The notes under the pieces are model-generated. The model was not told the DNA's origin. It saw only the letters and a program-made list of their open reading frames with translations, and made no database searches. From the NCBI GenBank assembly GCA_937983105.1, contig CALKAM010000077.1, positions 1 through 7,188 of the forward strand: a stretch of 7,188 bases of DNA, in the 5' to 3' direction. This document shows positions 1 through 5,803 of this stretch, in pieces (within the stretch, counting starts at the first letter, position 1; every line of letters starts with the position of its first letter). The position numbers were made by a program, and so were the translations under genes. The DNA comes from Planifilum sp021793745 (GTDB lineage Bacteria > Bacillota > Bacilli > Thermoactinomycetales > DSM-44946).

Positions 1-1494
1 GAACAGTGGGGATCCAAATACGGTTTTATTCTCGCCGCGATGGGATCGGCCATCGGGCTCGGGAACCTCGTCCGGTATCCGTCCGTGGTTTATGAAAACG
101 GCGCCGGCGCCTTTTTGATCCCCTATTTTGTCGCATTGTTTACGGCCGGGATCCCGATTTTGTTTTTGGAATATTCGCTCGGGCACAAATATCGGGGAGC
201 CGGCCCCTGGGTTTACAGGCAGTTATCGAAAAAGTGGGAATGGCTTGGTTGGTGGCAGTCGCTGGTCGCCTTCGTCATCCTGTCCTATTACATGGTGATC
301 CTCGGATGGGCGCTCAGCTACACCTATTACTCCTTCGGAACCCAGTGGGGAGCAGATACGGAATCGTTTTTCTTCAACGATTATCTGGGCGTAACCGAGG
401 AAGTGGGTGTCCTGGGCGGGATTCAGTGGAAGGTGCTGATCCCTGTGGCCATCATGTGGGCCTTGCTCTTTTGGGTGCTGCACCGCGGTGCGAAGCGGGG
501 AATTGAATGGGCCAGCAAATTCATGATCCCCCTCCTGATCGCCATGATCGTTCTGCTCACCATCCGAGGGCTCACCCTGGACGGGGCGATCAAAGGGCTG
601 GAGGCGTATTTGACCCCCGATTTCCAGGCGTTGAAGGAGCCCGGGGTGTGGATCGCCGCCTACGGTCAGATCTTTTTCACCCTCAGCGTCGGCTTCTGCA
701 CGATGATCACCTATTCCAGCTACCTGCCGAAGCGGAGCGATCTGGCCAACAGCGGGTTTATCGTGGCGCTCAGCAACTGCAGCTTCGAATTTTTCGCCGC
801 CATCGGGATCTTCAGCGCCCTCGGTTTCCTGGCTACCCAGCAGGGGATCGAGGTGGGTGAAGTGGTGGCGGGAACCCTCGGAATGTCCTTTGTCGTTTTC
901 CCGCAGATCATCAACCAATTCCCGGGGCTGAACTCCCTGTTCGGCGTCATGTTCTTCGCTTCCCTGCTGTTTGCGGGCTTTACCTCCTCCGTCTCCCTGG
1001 CGGAGCCGGGCATCGCCGCCATTCGGGAGAAGTTCGGCCTGTCCCGGAAGGCCGCCGTCAATCTGCTGTGCGGAGCCAGCGCCCTCGTGAGCCTGCTCTA
1101 TGTGTTTAAAGGCGGACTCCACTTCCTGGACATTGTCGATTATTTCATCAACAACTACGGCATCGTCGTCAGCGCCATCCTGATGGTGGTGTTGGCCGCT
1201 TGGGTTTCCAAGCAGGTGGGCAGCCTTCAGGATCACATGAACGGCGTCTCCATCGTGCGGATCGGCGCATGGTGGCCGATCATTGTCCGCTTTTTCACGC
1301 CCCTTTCCCTGGCGGCGATGGTGGTCTGGAATATCTACAAGGAATGGATGATGACCTACGGCGGTTATCCCCAATGGGCCGTCAATATCTTCGGCTGGGG
1401 GCTGTTGGCGGCGGTCATCATCCTCGGCGCTTTGATCCAGCAACGCAGGTGGGCGACGGAGCCCTCCCCGCATAGGGAGGAGGTATCATCATGA
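1..1494 (+). CDS. Sodium-dependent NSS-family transporter (5' end missing)
   Basis: This is a Na+-coupled symporter of the neurotransmitter:sodium symporter (SNF/NSS) family, a polytopic inner-membrane protein that imports amino acids. The frame is open from base 1, and its first residues (EQWGSKYGFILAAMGSAIGL) are the family's conserved TM1 start, so probably only about 5-10 codons lie upstream; the ATG at 40 is an internal Met. Visible family marks are the unwound TM1 segment AIGLGN (residues 17-22 of the visible protein), the gate-type Arg25, and an ENGAGAFLIPY stretch like the ENGGGAF of LeuT. About eleven or twelve hydrophobic segments follow. The 497 visible residues fit a full-length bacterial NSS protein. 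Its stop overlaps the start of a MetS-type small subunit, which points to a MetPS-like methionine/alanine importer; the substrate is inferred from that partner only. Family assignment is secure. Confidence 0.93.
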   Translation, partial: EQWGSKYGFILAAMGSAIGLGNLVRYPSVVYENGAGAFLIPYFVALFTAGIPILFLEYSLGHKYRGAGPWVYRQLSKKWEWLGWWQSLVAFVILSYYMVILGWALSYTYYSFGTQWGADTESFFFNDYLGVTEEVGVLGGIQWKVLIPVAIMWALLFWVLHRGAKRGIEWASKFMIPLLIAMIVLLTIRGLTLDGAIKGLEAYLTPDFQALKEPGVWIAAYGQIFFTLSVGFCTMITYSSYLPKRSDLANSGFIVALSNCSFEFFAAIGIFSALGFLATQQGIEVGEVVAGTLGMSFVVFPQIINQFPGLNSLFGVMFFASLLFAGFTSSVSLAEPGIAAIREKFGLSRKAAVNLLCGASALVSLLYVFKGGLHFLDIVDYFINNYGIVVSAILMVVLAAWVSKQVGSLQDHMNGVSIVRIGAWWPIIVRFFTPLSLAAMVVWNIYKEWMMTYGGYPQWAVNIFGWGLLAAVIILGALIQQRRWATEPSPHREEVSS

Positions 1495-1616
1495 ACGGAG
1501 CCGCATGGGCGATGTTCCTGTTTGGAGCGATTGTGCTGTGGGGGGGACTGGCCTACTCCCTGATCCTCTCCTTCAAGGCGCAGAACGGGAAAAAATCGGA
1601 GAAGGGCGATTCCTGA
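1491..1616 (+). CDS. MetS-family NSS transporter small subunit (41 aa)
   Basis: This is a very small single-pass membrane protein of 41 residues. It begins MNGAAWAMFLFGAIVLWGGL, continues AYSLILSF, and ends in a short charged tail (KAQNGKKSEKGDS). A short hydrophobic helix containing WGGL and followed by a basic/polar tail is typical of the MetS / methionine-alanine importer small subunit family. In Corynebacterium glutamicum MetS is needed for the activity of the NSS transporter MetP (established knowledge). The ATG overlaps the upstream transporter's TGA as ATGA. A strong ribosome binding site (AGGGAGGAGG, about 1473-1482) lies inside the upstream gene, so the two are translationally linked. 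A terminator follows 20 bases after the stop, closing a two-gene operon. Size, position and composition all agree. Confidence 0.88.
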   Translation: MNGAAWAMFLFGAIVLWGGLAYSLILSFKAQNGKKSEKGDS

Positions 1617-1636
1617 TCGACGGTGTGTCAGATGAA

Positions 1637-1663
1637 AACCGGGCACGATGCCCGGTTCTTTTT
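1637..1663. terminator. Intrinsic terminator between the transporter operon and lytH
   Basis: There is a perfect 9-bp stem (1637-1645 pairs with 1649-1657, arms AACCGGGCA and TGCCCGGTT) with a 3-base loop. It is followed on the plus strand by TTCTTTTT, so it should end the transporter/small-subunit transcript. On the minus strand the same hairpin is followed by a shorter T run and lies about 60 bases past the lytH stop, so it probably serves both convergent genes. Confidence 0.85.
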
Positions 1664-1718
1664 GTCCGGTTTCGGTTCCTGGCCGGATGCCCCCGGAACG
1701 GGAGGGGGGTAGGGGCGC

Positions 1719-2774
1719 TCATCGCGGGACGGCTTGGGTGGGAACGGGCAACCAGCCGGGGCTGGCCTTTTGCCTTTGTTTCTGCTGCTTTTGGAGCCGT
1801 TCGCGGGTTTCCCGTTCCCAGGCGTGCAGCCTCGGGTAAGGATCGACGGAATAGGTGGTCGATCCGTTGAAGGTGTACAGGCCGAAGTGGAGATGCGGCG
1901 GGAACTTGCCGGCGGTTCCCGGCGGGCCGTATCCCGAGGAGCCCACATACCCGATCACGGTTCCGGGTTTGACCACGTCTCCCTGTTTGATTTCCTTGTT
2001 AAAGCCGTTCAAATGGCCGTAGTAATGATAATTGTTGTGGAGATCCCGGATTCCGACCCTCCATCCCCCGTATTGGTTCCAGCCCATCAGCTCCACATAC
2101 CCGTAGCAGGTGGCGAGGACCGGCGTGCCGTAATCCGCAAAGATGTCGGTTCCCTCGTGGATGCGAAGGCCTCCCCACCCCCTGCGGTCTCCCCAGGTGC
2201 TGCGGTAGGTGTAATTGTAGTGCAAGGGAATCGGAAAGTGGTGCTCCTTCAGGTCCAGGGAGCCGAAGGTTTCATAAATGCGTGCCATGTGGGTGATGAT
2301 GTCCACCGCCGCCGGATGCCGGTAATACTTCCACAGCCCCATGCGGATATCATCCCTGGAGTGTCCGAATTCCGCAAGGTGTCGGGCGAAGGAATAAAGG
2401 GCATCCATATCGTTATCGGGATCGGCTTTTCCATCCCCGTCAGCGTCCCGGCCGATCCCCCCGAAGAAGCGGATCGATGCGGGGACGGTGTCCTCCGGAT
2501 CCGGATTGAAGGGACCGGACCAACGGCGGGGAGGAATGTCGATGGCGATCAGCCCTTTCTCCTCGGGCCGATCCTTGTGGAGCCGACGCAGGTTGCGCTC
2601 GTATTGATCCACCGCGGCCAGGTAAAACCACGGAATGCCCGTAATGGCCTCCATCCCCTGATACAGGAGGAGACGCTCCTTGTCGGGGTTGGAGGGGGCG
2701 GACTTTACAGGAGCCGGGAATAGGATACAGATCCACCACAGCGCAATCCCGATTGTGATCATTTTCTTTCCCAT
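1719..2774 (-). CDS. lytH: LytH-like secreted cell-wall hydrolase, M23 peptidase domain
   Basis: This is a 351-residue exported peptidoglycan hydrolase. A signal peptide (basic MGKK, then a hydrophobic stretch to about residue 25, cleavage near VKSA) is followed by a helical domain at about 30-170. That domain resembles lytic transglycosylases: IPWFYLAAVDQYERN places Glu59 where such folds carry their catalytic Glu, and FGGIGRDADGDGKADPDNDM (104-123) resembles their Asp-rich loop. An M23 (LytM-type) metallopeptidase domain follows at about 185-315 with a complete site: H206 and D210 in HEGTD, H254 in YYGHL, and H294/H296 in HLHFG. The tail is basic and Gln-rich. B. subtilis LytH (YunA) is a sporulation L-Ala-D-Glu endopeptidase that trims cortex peptide stems and neighbours lipA; the same role is inferred here. 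The start at 2774 has GAGGA five bases upstream and yields the signal peptide. Transglycosylase activity is not shown. Confidence 0.88.
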   Translation of the reverse strand: MGKKMITIGIALWWICILFPAPVKSAPSNPDKERLLLYQGMEAITGIPWFYLAAVDQYERNLRRLHKDRPEEKGLIAIDIPPRRWSGPFNPDPEDTVPASIRFFGGIGRDADGDGKADPDNDMDALYSFARHLAEFGHSRDDIRMGLWKYYRHPAAVDIITHMARIYETFGSLDLKEHHFPIPLHYNYTYRSTWGDRRGWGGLRIHEGTDIFADYGTPVLATCYGYVELMGWNQYGGWRVGIRDLHNNYHYYGHLNGFNKEIKQGDVVKPGTVIGYVGSSGYGPPGTAGKFPPHLHFGLYTFNGSTTYSVDPYPRLHAWERETRERLQKQQKQRQKASPGWLPVPTQAVPR

Positions 2775-2930
2775 CAGTTCCTCACCACTGTTTCCGACTT
2801 ATTCCTAGGTTGGTCCATCCCCCCTCGTTTCATATCGGTATTTTGTGGCACCGGGGAGATGGTCTTCGGAAAAGAAGGGTTTTTATGGTTCTTACCTGAA
2901 AAGGTCGAGGCTTAGTCCCGATGAATTTGT

Positions 2931-2938
2931 GGTATGAT
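2931..2938 (+). promoter_or_regulatory. Probable lipA promoter (extended -10)
   Basis: TATGAT at 2933-2938 is preceded by TGG, giving a TGn extended -10 element, about 65 bases before the lipA start. I see no good -35 box 16-18 bases upstream, which is tolerated with an extended -10. This is the best vegetative-type promoter between the divergent lytH and lipA genes. Confidence 0.5.
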
Positions 2939-3004
2939 AGACAGAGAGTTTCATGTATCCGTTTGCGGAAATTCTGGAGGGAAAACCTGCTGGGAGGAAC
3001 CGCC

Positions 3005-3883
3005 ATGAAATATGAACGGAAACCGGAGTGGTTGAAGGTCCGGTTGAACACCAACGAGAACTTTCATGAACTGAAGCGCATGATGCGCAGCAAAACCCTG
3101 CATACCGTCTGTGAGGAAGCCCGTTGCCCCAACATTTACGAGTGCTGGGGCGCACACCGGACGGCCACCTTCATGATTCTGGGAGATATTTGTACGCGGG
3201 CATGCCGCTTCTGCGCGGTGAAAACCGGCTTGCCGACGGAACTGGATTGGCAGGAGCCCGATCGGGTGGCCGAGACGGTGGCGCAGATGGGATTGAAACA
3301 CGCCGTGGTCACGTCGGTGGCCCGGGATGATCTGAAGGACGGCGGGGCCGCGATCTTCGCCGCCACGATCCGGGCGATTCGGAAGCGCAATCCGCTGACC
3401 AGCGTGGAGGTATTGATCCCCGACTTTCAGGGGAATTGGGATGCCTTGAAAGCCGTGATGGATGAGCGGCCGGACATTTTGAACCACAATGTGGAAACCG
3501 TCCGCCGACTTTCCGACCGGGTGCGCGCCAAGGCGAAGTACGATCGGTCCCTGGAGCTCCTCCGGCGTGCCAAGGAGATGCAGCCGGAAATTCCGACCAA
3601 ATCGAGCATCATGGTAGGCGTTGGCGAGGAGTGGTCCGAGATCCTGGAGACGATGGATGACCTGCGGGCCAATCGGGTGGATATTCTGACGATCGGTCAA
3701 TATCTGCAGCCGACCCGGAAACATTTGCGCATCGAGCGCTACTACACCCCGGAAGAATTCGCCCGGCTGAAGGAGGAGGGATTGAAGCGGGGCTTCTCCC
3801 ATGTGGAGTCGGGTCCGCTGGTGCGCAGCTCCTATCACGCCCACGAACAGGTCCGGTCGGCGCAAAAAGCCCTTTCCCAATAA
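3005..3883 (+). CDS. lipA: Lipoyl synthase LipA (radical SAM)
   Basis: This 292-residue cytosolic enzyme inserts two sulfur atoms into octanoyl chains held on a lipoyl domain (in Firmicutes typically GcvH first), making the lipoyl cofactor for 2-oxoacid dehydrogenases and glycine cleavage. Both 4Fe-4S clusters are accounted for: the auxiliary cluster C36-x4-C41-x5-C47 (CEEARCPNIYEC) and the radical-SAM CxxxCxxC C63/C67/C70 (CTRACRFC). The C-terminal RSSY motif (274-277), whose Ser ligates the auxiliary cluster, is present. Other LipA signatures are VVTSVARDDLKDGGA, HNVETV and GQYLQPTRKHL. Length matches B. subtilis LipA (about 298). The start at 3005 is set by GGGAGGAA (2992-2999) just upstream; the frame is open back to 2921, but that region contains the promoter. 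It appears to be a single-gene transcript between its own promoter and a hairpin. No key residue is missing. Confidence 0.98.
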   Translation: MKYERKPEWLKVRLNTNENFHELKRMMRSKTLHTVCEEARCPNIYECWGAHRTATFMILGDICTRACRFCAVKTGLPTELDWQEPDRVAETVAQMGLKHAVVTSVARDDLKDGGAAIFAATIRAIRKRNPLTSVEVLIPDFQGNWDALKAVMDERPDILNHNVETVRRLSDRVRAKAKYDRSLELLRRAKEMQPEIPTKSSIMVGVGEEWSEILETMDDLRANRVDILTIGQYLQPTRKHLRIERYYTPEEFARLKEEGLKRGFSHVESGPLVRSSYHAHEQVRSAQKALSQ

Positions 3884-3884
3884 T

Positions 3885-3920
3885 GAAATCCCCCGTCGTC
3901 GGTCGGGGGATTTCGTCTTT
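3885..3920. terminator. Shared terminator between convergent lipA and yutC
   Basis: A 10-bp perfect stem (3885-3894 GAAATCCCCC pairs with 3905-3914 GGGGGATTTC) has a 10-base loop and starts one base after the lipA stop. The plus-strand tail GTCTTT is a modest T run; the minus-strand tail is also only moderately T-rich. Its position between two convergent genes suggests it works in both directions. Confidence 0.7.
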
Positions 3921-3927
3921 GAGCTCA

Positions 3928-4554
3928 TCAGCGTCCGGTCATCTCATCGAATTCCTGCCGGCCCTGGATGGGCGTCCTCGTCCCGGGGGAGGTTGTGTCT
4001 CCCAGGTCGCGGAGCAGGCGGTTGAGATCGCCGCGGGCGCCGCCCGTACCCACCTCATTGATCCGGCGGAGAGAAGCGGGATCCTGCACGACGCGCACCC
4101 GGTAGTATCGCGGGGTGACACTGAGGGCGGTTTGTCGAATCCGGCGAAGGGTCGCGGAATCCAACTTTTTCGGATCATCGCCGTTGATCCCGACAAATAC
4201 GTGATCGTCCGTCACCAGCACGGAGGCGTCCTTGATGCCTTGGCGGGTGATCAGATAAGCGATTTGCCGTGCCAGGTTGTTGCGATCCACGTAAATGTTG
4301 GGCTCTTGACCGCCCTGCTGTCGGTTGTTGTTCGCCTGGTAACGGACGTAACCGATCGGGTTTTGCGCGGCGGTCTGATTTCCGCGGGGCGTCCCTTGGT
4401 TCACGTAATCATAGGGGCCTCGGGCGTCTTGATTTCCGTCCCGAAACAGGGATTGATCGGTGTCCGTCCCGGGCTGTTGATCGGCAGGGGTACAAGCCGA
4501 CGCGAGAGAAATGACAAAACAGGAAAGGAGAACCAGTATCCGTTTCTTCAACAC
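3928..4554 (-). CDS. yutC: YhcN/YlaJ-family sporulation lipoprotein (YutC-like)
   Basis: This is a 208-residue exported lipoprotein. The N-terminus MLKKRILVLLSCFVISLASA is a lipoprotein signal peptide with lipidated Cys21 (ASAC, somewhat weak at -3). A disordered Asn/Gln/Gly/Asp-rich linker (about 22-85) follows, then a compact domain at about 86-185 (NIYVDRNNLARQIAYLITR, ASVLVTDDHVFVGI, YYRVRVVQDP) of the YhcN/YlaJ spore lipoprotein type. Members of this family are made in the forespore and sit in the spore inner membrane; some affect germination. The frame is open up to 4641, but AGGAGGT at 4563-4569 lies eight bases before a GTG at 4552-4554, and that start gives an ideal signal peptide; the adjacent TTG (4549-4551) is the alternative. 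Placement next to lipA and yutD matches B. subtilis yutC. The precise role is unknown. Confidence 0.87.
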   Translation of the reverse strand: MLKKRILVLLSCFVISLASACTPADQQPGTDTDQSLFRDGNQDARGPYDYVNQGTPRGNQTAAQNPIGYVRYQANNNRQQGGQEPNIYVDRNNLARQIAYLITRQGIKDASVLVTDDHVFVGINGDDPKKLDSATLRRIRQTALSVTPRYYRVRVVQDPASLRRINEVGTGGARGDLNRLLRDLGDTTSPGTRTPIQGRQEFDEMTGR

Positions 4555-4636
4555 CTTTGCCCACCTCCTGGTCCCTAGCGTGCCCCGGTGATGAGGGGGT
4601 ATGCAGGGATGGAGGTGGAAAGGACCGGCGAATCGC

Positions 4637-4662
4637 TCCAAAAAAGCCCAACCGTTTTTGGA
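4637..4662. repeat. 8-bp inverted repeat upstream of yutC and yutD
   Basis: TCCAAAAA (4637-4644) and TTTTTGGA (4655-4662) form a perfect 8-bp inverted repeat with a 10-base spacer, in the 180-base region between divergent yutC and yutD. It overlaps the edge of the likely yutD promoter. It could be an operator or a weak hairpin; no known regulator motif is recognised. Confidence 0.35.
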
Positions 4663-4665
4663 TCA

Positions 4666-4695
4666 TTGTATTTTCTTACCTGGATATTGTACCAT
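4666..4695 (+). promoter_or_regulatory. Candidate yutD promoter
   Basis: TTGTAT (4666-4671) and TACCAT (4690-4695) are separated by 18 bases and lie about 40 bases before the yutD start. Both boxes are imperfect sigma-A matches. It is the most plausible promoter here because yutD has no plus-strand gene directly upstream. Confidence 0.35.
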
Positions 4696-4734
4696 GGATG
4701 ATAGAAAAAGGCAGAAATACTGAGGTTGGGTAGC

Positions 4735-5055
4735 ATGAATGTCATCCATATTCAGGGAAAGTCCTACGAGCTTTTGACCAATCATAATGACGCATGGAAT
4801 GCAGAGGCTTTTCGAAAGCGGTACAGTGATATTCTGAAAAAGTATGACTACATCGTGGGGGATTGGGGATACGGACAACTCCGACTGAAGGGGTTTTTTT
4901 CCGACCATCACCCCAAGGCCACCCGGGATAACAAGATCAGTTATTTACAGGAGTACCTGAATGAGTATTGCAATTTTGGTTGCGCCTATTTTGTCCTGAA
5001 ACAAATTCCTTCCAAAAAAGAGGCGCAATCCCGTAAAAAAAGCCGAAAGGGCTGA
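4735..5055 (+). CDS. yutD: YutD family protein
   Basis: This 106-residue soluble protein belongs to the YutD family (DUF1027), which is widely conserved in Bacillales and has no established biochemical function. The family's signatures are intact: the N-terminal strand and WNAEAFRKRYSDILKKYDYI, the core VGDWGYGQLRLKGFF (41-55), and EYCNFGCAYFVLK (77-89) with its two Cys residues. A short Lys/Arg-rich tail (KKEAQSRKKSRKG) follows and is probably disordered. Start choice: the frame is also open to a TTG at 4726, but the ATG at 4735 has GAGG nine bases upstream and gives the usual family N-terminus. It is divergent from yutC and followed immediately by a strong terminator, so it is probably transcribed alone. 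In B. subtilis it lies beside yutC and lipA, as here. Confidence 0.93.
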   Translation: MNVIHIQGKSYELLTNHNDAWNAEAFRKRYSDILKKYDYIVGDWGYGQLRLKGFFSDHHPKATRDNKISYLQEYLNEYCNFGCAYFVLKQIPSKKEAQSRKKSRKG

Positions 5056-5072
5056 TATCTGCCACAAATTTT

Positions 5073-5099
5073 AAAACCCACATTGCGTGGGTTTTTTTT
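5073..5099 (+). terminator. Strong intrinsic terminator after yutD
   Basis: A 9-bp perfect stem (5073-5081 AAAACCCAC pairs with 5087-5095 GTGGGTTTT) has a 5-base loop, and the T run continues to 5099. It starts 18 bases after the yutD stop. The minus-strand gene ends at 5104 and its transcript would read the same hairpin with a shorter T tail (TTTTAAAATTT), so it may be bidirectional. Confidence 0.88.
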
Positions 5100-5103
5100 G
5101 TGA

Positions 5104-5391
5104 TCAATACCGGCTTTCTTCCTCCGGGAGTTCTTCATCCTTTTTCGGGTCATCATGGGTGGGATGGCTGCCGGGGTCCTGTCGAGGAATTCCCTCGTGA
5201 AATTCCCGGTTCTCATAGGTGAACCGCGGCGCGGCATGCTGGGAGGCGAGCCACGGGGATTCCTTCCCCAGCACGTCCTCATTGTGCGCCGCCCCATAGG
5301 GGCCTTCCGGGAATTCCTCGGGAATCACTTCGTTCCGGAGGGACTCGACGGTGGATACATCCGTGTAGGGAGTATTTTTCTTGGGTTTCAT
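5104..5391 (-). CDS. Small acidic conserved-type hypothetical protein (95 aa)
   Basis: I cannot assign a function. The 95-residue product starts MKPKKNTPYTDVSTVESLRN and contains EVIPEEFPEGPYGAAHNED, a central SPWLASQHAAPRFTYENREFHE, and a C-terminal third rich in Pro, Asp, Glu and His (PRQDPGSHPTHDDPKKDEEL). It has no signal peptide, membrane segment or Cys, and looks largely disordered and cytosolic. The frame is open to an ATG at 5436, but the ATG at 5389-5391 has a much better ribosome site (GAGGTGAT ending a few bases upstream). It lies 51 bases after the DUF3055 stop on the same strand with no terminator between, so the two are probably co-transcribed. Low-complexity acidic composition limits homology guesses, but the good ribosome site and conserved-looking core make it a real gene. 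Confidence 0.75.
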   Translation of the reverse strand: MKPKKNTPYTDVSTVESLRNEVIPEEFPEGPYGAAHNEDVLGKESPWLASQHAAPRFTYENREFHEGIPRQDPGSHPTHDDPKKDEELPEEESRY

Positions 5392-5442
5392 CGCGATCAC
5401 CTCGCCGTTAACATAACCGGCGAAGGCCGCTTTCATTCCCGG

Positions 5443-5709
5443 TCAAACCACGCTGAGAAGGAATTGCTTCAGCCGCTCCGCTTCTTCGTGGCCGATGCCG
5501 TATACCTTTTCCAGATACCCCGGCTCCTCGAGATCGTCCTGGCCGATAATGGCATACCGGTTGGATTGAAGGTTGAGCACCAGGGTTTTGCCGTAAAAGC
5601 GCTCCGTCGTAATGAGGGCCAGGTCGAAGCGGGCCGTATCGTCGACAAAGCTCACATAACGGGTTTGGGTATCCTCCACCTCGTCATACAGGTACATCGG
5701 TTCTGCCAT
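5443..5709 (-). CDS. DUF3055 (SAV0927-like) family protein
   Basis: This 88-residue soluble protein is of the DUF3055 / SAV0927-like family of Bacillales; its function is unknown. Recognisable family features run through the whole length: MYLYDEVEDTQTRYVSFV, the strand-rich RFDLALITTERFYGKTLVLN, LQSNRYAIIGQDDLEEPGYL, and a final helix EEAERLKQFLLSVV. No signal peptide, membrane helix or obvious catalytic set is visible. Length equals the family's usual size. The ATG at 5707-5709 is preceded by AAAGGAG at good spacing and by a perfect TATAAT about 45 bases upstream, so it leads its own transcript, with the small acidic protein downstream as the likely second gene. I recall a DUF3055 member lying close to lipA and yutD in Staphylococcus aureus too, which would make this a conserved neighbourhood. 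Confidence 0.92.
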   Translation of the reverse strand: MAEPMYLYDEVEDTQTRYVSFVDDTARFDLALITTERFYGKTLVLNLQSNRYAIIGQDDLEEPGYLEKVYGIGHEEAERLKQFLLSVV

Positions 5710-5753
5710 GAAGATTCTCCTTTATCCCTAGGGGATTTTTTATTCTGCTTCCC

Positions 5754-5759
5754 ATTATA
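5754..5759 (-). promoter_or_regulatory. -10 box for the DUF3055 gene
   Basis: A perfect TATAAT reads on the minus strand about 45 bases before the DUF3055 start. No convincing -35 box stands 16-18 bases upstream, and there is no TGn extension, so it may need an activator or be weak. Confidence 0.5.
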
Positions 5760-5803
5760 CACGAGGAACGGGAGACGAGGGGATGCGCTTCGTCCGAGAT
5801 GCC

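Noticed and set aside
223..1473. Long minus-strand open frame opposite the transporter (416 codons)
   Set aside because: Composition is His/Gly/Gln/Pro-rich low-quality sequence with no family resemblance. It mirrors the codon bias of the clear NSS transporter on the other strand.
1734..2723. Long plus-strand open frame opposite lytH
   Set aside because: The minus-strand frame has a signal peptide and a complete M23 catalytic site. The plus-strand frame has no recognisable domain and an odd composition.
2951..3928. Minus-strand open frame opposite lipA
   Set aside because: It lies entirely over the unmistakable LipA coding sequence, has no ribosome site and no domain signature.
4575..4602. 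Sigma-G-like promoter for yutC on the minus strand (GCATA, 17 bases, CACGCTA)
   Set aside because: The boxes partly fit a forespore promoter, but the implied transcript start would fall on the yutC ribosome site at 4563-4569, leaving almost no leader.
5724..5740. ATCCC-TAG-GGGAT followed by TTTTT as a terminator
   Set aside because: Only a 5-bp stem, and its T run is on the plus strand where no gene ends. It lies in the leader of the minus-strand DUF3055 gene.
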